A DNA stretch of 64,000 bases, from contig CM077674.1 of the NCBI GenBank assembly GCA_039707655.1, positions 241,477,904-241,541,903 of the forward strand, written 5' to 3'. The DNA is from Elymus sibiricus (Eukaryota > Streptophyta > Magnoliopsida > Poales > Poaceae). The notes below the pieces were generated by a model. The model was not told the DNA's origin. It did not search any database and saw only the letters and a program-made list of their open reading frames with translations. Both the position numbers and the translations under genes were made by a program. This document shows, piece after piece, positions 1 through 11,166 of this stretch (position 1 is the stretch's first letter; each line of letters opens with the position of its first letter).

Positions 1-586
1 CTAAACCTGTGTGACATCTTATTTGACCATTTAACCAAACCATTTTACCACAGCTATTGGTCAAAGTTTGCTACAGCAAACTTCCATCGACCTCTCCCAT
101 CAACACAAAGTGCCTTTGGCCGAGCCATCACATCTATCGGACTGTATGTTGGAGGGACAACTCGGTAGACACCTTTTGGCAGACCCTCGTGCCCTCTCCT
201 CGCCATGCCACGCGGTGACCACGCCGTTGGCATGCGTTTGGCGCGCTCCGCTCGTCGGCTAGCCTCGGGCCGCCTCTCCCCGCCCGTTTCCTCGCGTCCC
301 TGGTGCCGTCCAGCGCCCTCCCCTGCTCCCTTGCCTCCCCGGACGGCCCTCCCCTGCTAGAAGCTCGCCGGACCTAGCCAAATCGACGGGCACGCATGCA
401 CTGTGGCCGCCCGCGCGTGGTCCTCCCCCTGCCATCCCGCGTCCGCCTTTTCTGCCATCCCGCGTGCTGCCCCACTCCTCAGTCACTTCCCCGTCGCCAT
501 CCAAGCTTGCACGCGTGCCTGGCCCCCTCACCAGAGCTCGTCCATTCGGTGGAGGCGGCATCCGGCCCGTGCCCCTCTTCCTCGGC

Positions 587-593
587 TATTTAA
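587..593 (+). promoter_or_regulatory. TATA-like box in the LARD-1 5' LTR
   Basis: TATTTAA lies in a GC-rich setting about 1.68 kb from the inferred LTR start. A box at the same distance is present in both LTRs of LARD-2, so this is the likely core promoter, giving a U3 of about 1.7 kb. Transcription itself is inferred. Confidence 0.55.
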
Positions 594-3240
594 GCTGCCC
601 CGAGGCCTCCCGAGACCACCACCAGCCTCCCCTTCCTCCTCTAGCCCAGCCCAGCCACTCCATTTAGCTCGAAGAGCTCTCCCTGCCCTCCCATGGCCAG
701 AGCTCGACCGCCAGACTCGGCTTAAATTAGAGCAACCCGGAGCTCTTCTCCTCGTTCTTCCACCTCGAGAGGACCCCCCAGATCCCTGCAGAGCCCCCCA
801 TCACTTCGGTTCATCCCCGGGGTGCCTGTACGCTCGAAGCCAATCATGGCCGACGGCCTCCGCCGCGGGCGCCCGAAGCCGTAGCCGCCTCGGCCCCCTC
901 GGCGTCCGCATCCAGCTGAGACGGGGGCGGCGCTTCCCTGCGAGCTCGCTGGTGCCTTCCTCTTGGCCGGGAGTGGCCGGAGCTGCCGGGGCGGTCGCCG
1001 GCCGTGCCCAGCCTCGCCTCCTCTGTCCGTCATCGGGAGGAAGAAGACACGCACGAGAGGAGAGAGAGAGAACCCAGCCGGCCCAACCTGTAAGTGAGAT
1101 AGACCCCGCGGCCCCACCCGTCATCCTCTAAATCCCGGGCCCGCGCGGGAGTAAGTGGAGGCGTATTTTCTTTAAATACGTTTTCTCTTACTGAAAACGC
1201 ACTCTGGTCCTTCTTCGTTCTAAAGTACGTTTTCTCTGTTTAAAAGCTCAATCTCAGAAATGCGCTTTCTGTTTTCAGCCGCCGGCCAAAATGGTTAGAT
1301 TGCGGGCGTTCACCCGTTAGCAGCAGAAATGAATAATTTTTATTTATTTTCTGCCTAACGAACGAACGGCCGTAACTCGGCAACCGTAACTCCGAATCAG
1401 GTGATTCCAAAGCCCACGATCTCAGTTCGTCGAGCCCGTTCCGATGGTATCATTTTCACTATGATGTAACACTGTGAAAATGACCGTTTTGCCCTTGCCC
1501 TTATTCAGCCCCCTCCGAGAGGGAAACTTTTCCGGCAATCTTTCCGCGGGTGTCTCCGCACTTCTCCCCGATGGTTCCTTCATCCCCAGGCAAGCCACAA
1601 TAGCCACTTGCATGATGGCATTGCAGTAGCCATGGTTTCCACTTGAATATTTAATAATTGTTTGCGCATTTAATTATTTTGTGAATGCTTCGAATATGCT
1701 TGTGAATCCATGCTCATTGCTTATGCCATGTTCATTTTCATCTAGTAAGTGTTATGATTAATTGCTAATGATATTCTTGTCATGTTTTATTCTTGTAATC
1801 ATTTCCGATGCTAGTGATACTGATATGCTCACATGAGTAGTTATGGTTTAATATGCACATACTTGTGATATTCATGATCATCCTTATGCCATGCTCATTT
1901 GTATCCCGTAGAATAAATGATTTATCATCGTTCCTATTATGTGGTTAAATGTTTATGTTGCCCATCCATGGTTACACTGATATCATGCTCATCTGCATTG
2001 TCATTTCATTATGTATTTTATTATGACTCAGCTCATCACCATTCAAGTTAAACCGGACATTAATCCAACTTGAACAAATCTGTTGGCTGAGTCATGGTGC
2101 CACCGAATCGAGCTCACCAGTGCAACCACACTTGCCTGGATGGGGAGGCCCTAATGCGGTCTATTGTCATGCCTCTCGCCGGTGCCTCCTACGAGGGAAG
2201 GTTATGGGTGCGCGCTACCCTGATCAGGTAGGCTACCATAGCCTTGAGGACCCGAGTTTTGATGGTACCGAGGTCCCCGTTTGGGACAGTGTTTATGTTT
2301 GGCCACGACGGTGGCAGCCACAGAGGTGGCGGATGTCACATGTTGACATCAGGGTCACCCAGGACATAGCCCAAAGGGGAGTTTGTCGGAGTGGCCGGGA
2401 GAGTGTCATGCAATAGACTGATTTTGTCGGAACGTCGTTGGTCCACCCGAATGGGAGCACGAGGCCATGAGTTCCGTGGTGTGGGTACAGTGTACTAACC
2501 TCTGCAGAGTGTATAACCTATCGATAGCCGCATCCTCGGTCATGGACACAGTTCATAGTAGGTCACACTATGGGTCAACAGTAATAATAATCTGAATAAC
2601 TAACAACCCCGGTTCGATGAGAAGAGAAGTTGGTTGATCTTTATGTGGTCATGCGATGATCACAGGTAGAGATCAAGCTTCGTGTGGTCATGTGATGATC
2701 ACGATGGTAAGTTTGTGGTTACGAAATAACCTCCGAGCAGAGTAAGTTGGTCCATGAGACCTTAAATGTCGACCCCCTTGCATGCATGCTAGTATCATCC
2801 TGTTCATATCATGAATTATATGTACATGCCATGCTCATGTTGTTGTTATGCTCATGTTGTTGTCATGCTCATGTTATTCTAGTAGTATCGTATTAATCAT
2901 TGATGATTAACCTGTAAATGCCATGCTATTGTATGTCTTGATTGCTTTGGTTGCTGTGAGCTTGCGAGTACATTCAAAGTACTCACCTGGCATGTCATGC
3001 CAGATTGCAGGTGATGCCGTGATTGCTTGTTTGTCGAGGACCCCGAGGTTGCGCTCTAGGATACGTCCCAGCCAGAGTCCCTGCGGAGTGGAGTTCATCA
3101 CCGTCGTCGTTGTTCCGCTGCTAGAGTTCATTCCGCTTCGAGATGTTCCGCTGCTAGCATAGAGCTACCTTAGCAGGCGAAGTGTCGCCGTGCCTTTGTA
3201 ACCTTCGTGCCCTCAGAACCCTTGTACCCCAAGTATTTGT

Positions 3241-3246
3241 AATAAA
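3241..3246 (+). promoter_or_regulatory. AATAAA polyadenylation signal, LARD-1 5' LTR
   Basis: A canonical AATAAA hexamer 100 bp upstream of the LTR end. The same hexamer in the 3' LTR (10865-10870) would end the genomic transcript. Confidence 0.5.
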
Positions 3247-3351
3247 GAGCTGATTTGTTCTATGCCAAGCAGTGCCGTATTCCAGAAGACTTGATCTCTG
3301 GGCTGGAATACGGGGTGTTCCGGTCTCTTTGAGCCGGGGTGCCACAAGGTT

Positions 3352-3363
3352 TGGTATCAGAGC
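3352..3363 (+). promoter_or_regulatory. LARD-1 primer-binding site (tRNA-iMet)
   Basis: TGGTATCAGAGC is complementary to the 3' end of plant initiator tRNA-Met over 12 of 12 bases. It lies five bases past the LTR end, the expected place for minus-strand priming. Confidence 0.92.
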
Positions 3364-4503
3364 AGGTCTGGCTGTAGGACGCCCTAGTCCGCGCGAGCGT
3401 TAGAAACCGGTAGTATTGAGTCTAGTCGGCTTGCTGCATTTGTTTGCTGCATAGCATGCATATAGTCTTATTATATTGTCACTAACGGTTGATCTTGTGA
3501 GTGTAGGTGGCATCGGTTTCGATCCACTACCTGCACCCTCCCGTTTTGCATACTTGCTCAATGGTGTTTGGTGTCATCTCTGTCCCAGCGGAGTGACGCC
3601 AAGGTACCTAGTGGTGTCGATCATTTGCAGGATTGATGCACAGGTATCACACCAATATTTTCTCTTCAGTCACACCTATTGTTTCGGTGGTAGACACGTT
3701 TCTACCCCGGATCTTGCCATCCAACCCGCTGTTTGGCAACCCTCACTGGTCTTTGCTATCAGAAAAGGGCAATGCCAGCAAACCCTGATTTCCACCGCTA
3801 GCCTACCCTATCACCCATTCTCTGGACGAGTACGGTCTCCTTCCGTACTCTTGATGATGATGTGATCGTGACATCCGTGTCACGGTACATGATCACCGAG
3901 TCCGTCCTCACCGCTAAGCCGGTCCAGATGCAACCGGTGCTGAGCCAGCTCTTGGTGTAGCTCTGCTTACACCAACCCCTCCACACGTTGATTCACTTTC
4001 GTGCACACCGCCACAGCATATTAGATCATAGTACCGGAGTTCCCTCGACAATTGTGTGCTTAAGTAGGCATGCATAGTGAGGTGAATAGCTGTAATATGT
4101 GATGTTGGTTGTATGTAATCTTGATGCTGTGTGTGCTTTTGTTTTAGTCGTTTCTTTTGGCTTCTTTCTTTGGGCCCTCGGTGTTACCATATTTCCCCTT
4201 ATGAAAAGTTGCTCACCAACCAACACCGGACTCGAAGAAGCAGTGAGGAGTTCTATTTGAAAAACTCAGCTAAGCATTATGAAACTCTCAGCCGACTGCA
4301 TTATATTGGGAATATCTGATCTGAATACAAATGATATTCTGGAATGACTATCAGCATCAAGTTTACATCAGTGTGCAACTATCACAATCGTAATGATTAA
4401 ACCAGCTGGAAGACAATTTGTGCAAGACAACAACACATTTCCAGTCAAAGGAATATCAAGGGTATATACATATATATGGTATTCAGTCTGCATATCACCC
4501 AGA

Positions 4504-4842
4504 GAAGCTTCTGGTGTAAGCAACCCAGTCTTCCTCCGCACGCTACCAGAGAAGTTTACGATGCAAGGTTCCGCAGTCTTCCTCGGTACGATGTATGGAT
4601 AACTTCCTGTGTAAGATACTCAGTCTTCTTCGGTAAGCCACCGCAGACAGCTTTCGGCATAAGTTACCGAATCTTCCTCAGCAAGCAACCAAGGGAAAAA
4701 CTTCTGAAGTACGGTACCCGGTTTTATTCAGCACGCTATGCCGGCAACAGCTTCGAGCATAAGCTATTCAGTCTTCCTCAGCACGCTACTCTCGATGGCT
4801 TCCAACACAAGCTATCCAATCTTCGTCAGTACGGCACTACCA
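4504..4842 (+). repeat. Seven degenerate ~48-bp tandem repeats in the LARD-1 interior
   Basis: Units follow the pattern AAGCTTCTGG.ATAAGC..CCAGTCTTCCTC.GCACGCTAC and begin near 4504, 4551, 4600, 4649, 4698, 4746 and 4794. A homologous array is present in LARD-2 (16131-16425, reverse orientation), so the array predates the split of the two subfamilies. No function is known to me. Confidence 0.8.
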
Positions 4843-5319
4843 ACAGTCATCAAGATGTTACACAGTGATTTGGCAGTATATGGCAGTGCCTCTCAAGGAT
4901 CAGATCCACAACAATTTTGTCAGAAGCAAGAACCAGTCAGGACCCAAGTGTCTGCCTCAGGAATCAACTGCTCAGCTACACACCCTTCCATATATACTGT
5001 GAGCATGCTGCCAAGATAATGCAAGTCACTCGTACGATGATGCAAGCACGGTGAGAATTGGACAACCACAGGAGTTATGTAAGAGGAAGAAAGCAAGTTA
5101 TACACCTCAATGTGATACAATGTCTGACAAGCCATGAAGCAAGACAATGTCGGAACAATAATCTTAACAGTGGATATCAAGGTCAGCTTTCTCACGTCCG
5201 ACACAGTGATATCATCAACCTCTGTCACCGCCATGTATGATTGACCCCAACAGTGAGCTCTATAACTGTGAACCTGGTGTATGATCGTGATGAACCCTTG
5301 CTTCCCTTTCTCTGGTAAC

Positions 5320-5571
5320 GGCACCACGCCTGTGTTCTGAGCTGCTTTCGGCCGTCCAGGGTGGATGCCGCCTTTATATTTCTCTTTTCAACAACTGGCC
5401 CGTGTTCTGAGCTGCTTTTCGGCCGTCTCGGGCAGCTGTTGAGTTTCTTTTTGTAGCAGTGACCCTATGCTCTGAGCTGTTCTTCGGCCGTCTTAGGGAA
5501 CTGCTACATTCTTCTTATCAACACTGCCTCATGCTCTGAGCTGCTTTTCAGCCGTCGTGAGCCAGGGTTGA
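5320..5571 (+). repeat. Four tandem hairpin units with covarying stems
   Basis: Units at 5320-5369, 5389-5441, 5453-5507 and 5518-5571 share a loop core close to GAGCTGCTTTTCGGCCGTC. The flanking arms differ between units yet pair within each: GGCACCACGCCTG with CAGGGTGGATGCC, CAACAACTGGCCCG with CGGGCAGCTGTTG, GTAGCAGTGACCCTA with TTAGGGAACTGCTAC, TCAACACTGCCTCA with TGAGCCAGGGTTGA. Different arms that still pair indicate selection on RNA structure. A packaging or dimerisation role is inference. Confidence 0.82.
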
Positions 5572-6514
5572 GTTATTTCAGTAATGTCCCTGATCTGAGT
5601 TGTAAAGACCGTTCTGGTGGCTACTGATTTATTTGCCGATTTCATGCAAAGGTTCGGATGATCATTGCCCCACAGTTAGAGCATGTGAGATGATAAACCT
5701 GCCAGTTAAACATTGCTGCACTGTCTGAGGATAAGGATAAGGTATGACTGCCGGAATATTGCACCTGGCAGCACCTATGGTCACACGAAGAATTAAAGAT
5801 ATTTATGGCCAAGCTCTTTCAGCAAAAGATTCGGACAAAAGAAAACGATAATGAAGGAGCCAGACCGGCAATACAGGTATGATAGTTGTGACATGAACAA
5901 CATTGTACGGATACCCAAGACCGTCTGATTCCGTAGTGATCACCATGAACACCCACCCAAGGGGTCTACTCTGTTCATAAGGACCTCATATCAAGGTGAC
6001 AGTTGAATCGTCGGTACGGATCTGAGACAAAGAAGTCAGCAAGATTCAGAACTACCTTCAATAATCAGACTCCGCCAAAAGAACGGCTATGATTCTCAGC
6101 ATTATTTGGACCCGGAGGATATGCCCCTACTGGAGTAACCCGAGTCAATGATTAAATGCTTCATGTCCATCGAGGAAATTTATGCACGACTCCATTGATA
6201 CTATCGGTGCTGGATAAAAGAATGTCACGTCAATCACTCCCGGACTTATGGAAATCCCGGTCATGATAATATCAGACAAGCCAGCAGACATAAAAGAATT
6301 GAAGTCAGAGCTAGGATGAATATATGAGGGAAGACCTGTCAGAATGTGGGGTACGATGAAGCAAACCACCCCAGAACAAGGCAGTCCGTCAGATGCAATT
6401 CAGTGGGAACAATTCATAAAGGAAAAGGATACCCGAGTTGGAAACGGTTTCCTTAAGTCAGAATATTCATACCTGTTCCCTGAGCAACCAAATCTCGAGG
6501 ACGAGATTTATCGT

Positions 6515-6528
6515 AAGGGGGGTAGGTT
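6515..6528 (+). promoter_or_regulatory. LARD-1 polypurine tract
   Basis: AAGGGGGGTAGGTT directly precedes the 3' LTR (TGTAACACCC at 6529). The identical 14-mer occurs at the same place in LARD-2. It is the plus-strand DNA priming site. Confidence 0.9.
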
Positions 6529-9500
6529 TGTAACACCCCGATTTTTGGCCCTTTCTTTTTCTTTTGCATTTCTTCGAATTTTTTATTTGGAACTTCTTTT
6601 TCCGTGGCTATGTGGTCTTAAAACCTGGGGAGACCATCTCTTCTTCCTCTCCCAAGTAGCTTGTCACCCTCAAATCTATCCCAAGGCCATGTCATTTCCA
6701 TCTTAGCCCATCCCCAATATTTATTTGTTGGGAATATTCCTTTTTCTATTAAAGGAATAACCCTGTTAACTCTAGGTTGTGAAGCAACCTATATTTCTGC
6801 CATTCCAAAAATTCCCACAAAATTCTCATAAATTCTTTGGATCGTATCTTCCACAAATATGTCAAAACCCATCCTTGCCTTGTTCAAAAATAATTCAGGA
6901 ATATTCATTTTCCATTCTGTCCAGAATGGCACTTTGTGAAGGAAATGCTATTTAGCTTTTCTTGATTGCCCTAAAAATTTTTGGGCACTCTCTCATATTC
7001 AAATTATTGCCACATGCCAAAATTCAACTTCATTTGCCTAGTAAATCTTCCTCAGAAAATTTCCAAAGTTTCTGACCAGAGAGAAGCTTTGTGAAGGAAG
7101 TACTAGCTAGGCTTATCCAAATGAGTTGAAATTTTGGGAGATCATTCATATGATCAAATCATTGCTCTCCACTAAATTTCATTTCCAGCTAGCATACTAT
7201 GTGAGCACACCTTCAAATCTTGGTTTCTGGTCACAATTTCAGTTTGTGAAGCAACTATATTTTATATTGCTTCAAAACTTCTTAAATTAATCCAGAACCT
7301 AAATATCCCTAAATAATGTGAGCATGCAAAAAATCACATTATTTTGCCAAGCCATTTTCTCTGGAAAATTCCCCAAAGTTTCTGTCCAGTCAGGAGCATT
7401 GTGAAGGAAGTACCATTTATACTTACCCAAATTGGATGAAGTTTTTATGGAACCCTCATATGCCCAAATCATCATACTATGCCAATTTTCAGCCCAATGC
7501 AAGCATCTATGTGAGTGGTACTTCCTGATCAAGTTTCTGGACCAGAATATGTGGTTGTGAAGCAACTATATTAACTACTGGTCCAAATCTCTTAAAAATT
7601 CACAGGATCATAGTCCTTCCTACCCTAAACCTGTGTGACATCTTATTTGACCATTTAACCAAACCATTTTACCACAGCTATTGGTCAAAGTTTGCTACAG
7701 CAAACTTCCATCGACCTCTCCCATCAACACAAAGTGCCTTTGGCCGAGCCATCACATCTATCAGACTGTATGTTGGAGGGACAACTCGGTAGACACCTTT
7801 TGGCAGACCCTCGTGCCCTCTCCTCGCCATGCCACGAGGTGACCATGCCGTTGGCATGCGTTTGGCGCGCTCCGCTCGTCGGCTAGCCTCGGGCCGCCTC
7901 TCCCCGCCCGTTTCCTCGCGTCCCTGGTGCCGTCCAGCGCCCTCCCCTGCTCCCTTGCCTCCCCGGACGGCCCTCCCCCGCTAGAAGCTCGCCGGACCTA
8001 GCCAAATCGACGGGCACGCGTGCACTGTGGCCGCCCGCGCGTGCTCCTCCCCCTGCCATCCCGCGTCCGCCTTTTCTGCCATCCCGCGTGCTGCCCCACT
8101 CCTCAGTCACTTCCCCGTCGCCGTCCAAGCTTGCACGCGCGCCTGGCCCCCTCGCCGGAGCTCGTCCATTCGGTGGAGGCGGCATCCGGCCCGCGCCCCT
8201 CTTCCTCGGCTATTTAAGCCGCCCCGAGGCCTCCCGAGACCACCACCAGCCTCCCCTTCCTCCTCTAGCCCAGCCCAGCCACTAGATTTAGCTCGAAGAG
8301 CTCTCCCTGCCCTCCCATGGCCGGAGCTCGACCGCCGGACTCGGCTTAAATTAGAGCAACCCGGAGCTCTTCTCCTCGTTCTTCCACCTCGAGAGGACCC
8401 CCCAGATCCCTGCAGAGCCCCCCATCACTTCGGTTCATCCCCGGGGTGCCTGTACGCTCGAAGCCAATCATGGCCGACGGCCTCCGCCTCGGGCGCCCGA
8501 AGCCGCAGCCGCCTCGGCCCCCTCGACGTCCGCATCTAGCTGAGACGGGGGCGGCGCTTCCCTGCGAGCTCGCCGGTGCCTTCCTCTTGGCCGGGAGTGG
8601 CCGGAGCTACCGGGGCCGTCGCCGGCCGTGCCCAGCCTCGCCTCCTCTGTTCGTCGTCGGGAGGAAGAAGACAGGCACGAGAGGAGAGAGAGAGAACCCA
8701 GCCGGCCCTACCTGTAAGTGAGATAGACCCCGCGGCCCCACCCGTCATCCTCTAAATCCCGGGCCCGCGCTGGAGTAAGTGGAGGCGTATTTTCTTTAAA
8801 TACGTTTTCTCTTACTGAAAACGCACTCTGGTCCTTCTTCGTTCTAAAGTATGTTTTCTCTGTTTAAAAGCGCAATCTCACAAATGCGCTTTCTGTTTTC
8901 AGCCGCTGGCCGAAATGGTTAGATTGCGGGCGTTCACCCGTTAGCAGCAGAAATGAATAATTTTTATTTATTTTCTGCCTAACGAACGAACGGCCGTAAC
9001 TCGGCAACCGTAACTCCGAATCAGGTGATTCCAAAGCCCACGATCTCAGTTCGTCGAGCCCGTTCCGATGGTATCATTTTCACTATGATGTAACACTGTG
9101 AAAATGACCGTTTTGCCCTTGCCCTTATTCAGCCCCCTCCGAGAGGGAAACTTTTCCGGCAATCTTTCCGCGGGTGTCTCCGCACTTCTCCCCGATGGTT
9201 CCTTCATCCCCAGGCAAGCCACAACAGCCACTTGCATGATGGCATTGCAGTAGCCATGGTTTCCACCTGAATATTTAATAATTGTTTGCGCATCTAATTA
9301 TTTTGTGAATGCTTCGAATATGCTTGTGAATCCATGCTCATTGCTTATGCCATGTTCATTTTCATCTAGTAAGTGTTATGATTAAGTGCTAATGATATTC
9401 TTGTCATGTTTTATTCTTGTAATCATTTCCGATGCTAGTGATACTGATATGCTCACATGAGTAGTTATGGTTTAATATGCAAATACTTGTGATATTCATG

Positions 9501-10970
9501 ATCATCGTTATGCCATACTCATTTGTATCCCATAGAATAAATGATTTATCATCGTTCCTATTATGTGGTTAAATGCTTATGTTGCCCATCCATGGTTACA
9601 CTGATATCATGCTCATCTGCATTGTCATTTCATTATGTATTTTATTATGACTCAGCTCATCACCATTCAAGTTAAACCGGACATTAATAGAACTTGAACA
9701 AATCTGTTGGCTGAGTCATGGTGCCACCGAATCGAGCTCACCAGTGCAACCACACTTGCCTGGATGGGGAGGCCCTAATGCGGTCTATTGTCATGCCTCT
9801 CGCCGGTGCCTCCTACGAGGGAAGGTTATGGGTGCGCGCTACCCTGATCAGGTAGGCTACCATAGCCTTGAGGACCCGAGTTTTGATGGTACCGAGGTCC
9901 CCGTTTGGGACAGTGTTTATGTTTGGCCACGACGGTGGCAGCCACAAAGGTGGCGGATGTCACATGTTGACATCAGGGTCACCCAGGACATAGCCCAAAG
10001 GGGAGTTTGTCGGAGTGGCCGGGAGAGTGTCATGCAATAGACTGGTTTTGTCGGAACGTCGTTGGTCCACCTGAATGGGAGCACGAGGCCATGAGTTCCG
10101 TGGTGTGGGTACAGTGTACTAACCTCTGCAGAGTGTATAACCTATCGATAGCCGCGTCCTCGGTCATGGACACAGTTCATAGTAGGTCACACTATGGGTC
10201 AACAGTAATAATAATCTGAATAACTAACAACCCCGGTTCGATGAGAAGAGAAGTTGGTTGATCTTTATGTGGTCATGCGATGATCACAGGTAGAGATCAA
10301 GCTCCGTGTGGTCATGTGATGATCACGATGGTAAGTTTGTGGTTACGAAATAACCTCCGAGCAGAGTAAGTTGGTCCATGAGACCTTAAATGTCGACCCC
10401 CTTGCATGCATGCTAGTATCATCCTGTCCATATCATGAATTATATGTACATGCCATGCTCATGTTGTTGCCATGCTCATGTTGTTGCCATGCTCATGTTG
10501 TTCTAGTAGTATCGTATTCATCATTGATGATTAACCTGTAAATGCCATGTTGTTGTATGTCTTGATTGCTTTGGTTGCTGTGAGCTTGCGAGTACATTCA
10601 AAGTACTCACCTGGCGTGTCATGCCAGATTGCAGGTGATGCCGTGATTGCTTGTTTGTCGAGGACCCCGAGGTTGCGCTCTAGGATACGTCCCAGCCAGA
10701 GTCCCTGCGGAGTGGAGTTCATCACCGTCGTCGTTGTTCCGCTGCTAGAGTTCATTCCGCTTCGAGATGTTCCGCTGCTAGCATAGAGCTACCTTAGCAG
10801 GCGAAGTGTCGCCGTGCCTTTGTAACCTTCGTGCCCTCAGAACCCTTGTACCCCAAGTATTTGTAATAAAGAGCTGATTTGTTCTATGCCAAGCAGTGCC
10901 GTATTCCAGAAGACTTGATCTCTGGGCTGGAATACGGGGTGTTCCGGTCTCTCTGAGCTGGGGTGCCACA
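6529..10970 (+). repeat. 3' LTR of LARD-1 (complete, 4442 bp)
   Basis: It runs from TGTAACACCCCG to GGGGTGCCACA. The first 1096 bp are represented only here because the 5' copy is cut off. It has a TATA-like box at 8211-8217 and AATAAA at 10865-10870. Positions 7625-10970 match the 5' LTR without gaps. Confidence 0.95.
8211..8217 (+). promoter_or_regulatory. TATA-like box in the LARD-1 3' LTR
   Basis: TATTTAA, 1682 bp into the LTR, is the twin of the site at 587-593. From this copy, transcription would read out toward LARD-2. Confidence 0.5.
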
Positions 10971-11166
10971 ATGTTTTGAGATTCCTTATGGTTTTAAATT
11001 AATTTTGAAAATGGTGCGGCAGCCGACGAGTGACAGCGGCCGTTTTTTCGTGATTTTTTTCAAACCGTGCGGTGGAATGATGCAAATGATACGCCGTTGG
11101 AATGACATCGATGAGGCGCAACTTTTTCATATAGAACTCTCTCTCTAATTCCTTACGGTTTAAGAG
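10971..11166 (+). mobile_element. Fragment of palindrome-ended DNA element copy B, between the two LARDs
   Basis: These 196 bp match 50835-51025 of copy A (shared runs such as TTTTAAATTAATTTTGAAAA and AATTCCTTACGGTTTAAGAG) and, inverted, part of copy C. The fragment starts exactly where LARD-1 ends and stops exactly where LARD-2 starts; the homology resumes at 21912. This shows that both LARDs entered one pre-existing element. Confidence 0.85.
11162..11166. repeat. Target-site duplication of LARD-2, left copy
   Basis: AAGAG directly precedes the TGTGGCACC end of LARD-2 and is repeated at 21912-21916. Copy A has an uninterrupted GTTTAAGAGCAGTTTC at the same place, which confirms the empty site. 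Confidence 0.92.

Larger units (their letters stand above)
1..3346 (+). repeat. 5' LTR of LARD-1 (partial)
   Basis: It begins inside the LTR and ends GGTGCCACA just before the primer-binding site. A GC-rich block (about 180-1140) surrounds a TATA-like box, followed by AT-rich sequence and a polyadenylation signal 100 bp before the end. In the first 600 aligned bases I counted 12 mismatches to the 3' LTR, mostly transitions, which suggests a fairly recent insertion. Open frames in the GC-rich block are compositional. Confidence 0.93.
3347..6528 (+). mobile_element. LARD-1 non-coding internal domain
   Basis: The 3182 bp between the LTRs have no frame resembling gag, protease, reverse transcriptase, RNase H or integrase; the longest open frames are about 130 codons and have no recognisable motif. 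What is present is structural: primer site (3352-3363), a degenerate ~48-bp repeat array (4504-4842), four hairpin repeats (5320-5571) and the polypurine tract (6515-6528). The RNA could be packaged and copied only with proteins from another element. Confidence 0.88.
1..10970 (+). mobile_element. LARD-1: non-autonomous LTR retrotransposon (Sukkula-like), left end outside window
   Basis: Positions 1-3346 align with 7625-10970 at a constant offset of 7624 with no net indel, so these are two LTRs of one element. The 3' LTR is complete (6529-10970, 4442 bp, TGTAACACCC to GGTGCCACA), which places about 1.1 kb of the 5' LTR left of the window and gives a full length near 12.1 kb. The interior (3347-6528) has a tRNA-Met primer site and a polypurine tract but no gag or pol. 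LTRs of about 4.5 kb around a 3-3.5 kb non-coding interior are the published definition of Triticeae LARDs. The name Sukkula-like is recalled, not searched. The base pairs after the 3' end (ATGTT, 10971-10975) should be the target duplication, but its partner is outside the window. Confidence 0.93.

Noticed and set aside
403..1131. 242-codon frame in the LARD-1 LTR (and 8027-8539 in the other LTR)
   Set aside because: Low-complexity Pro/Ser/Arg translation of a CpG-rich LTR block; the two LTR copies differ in length through substitutions and there is no domain.
4504..4842. CRISPR-like array
   Set aside because: Units are degenerate contiguous repeats without unique spacers, inside a plant retrotransposon.
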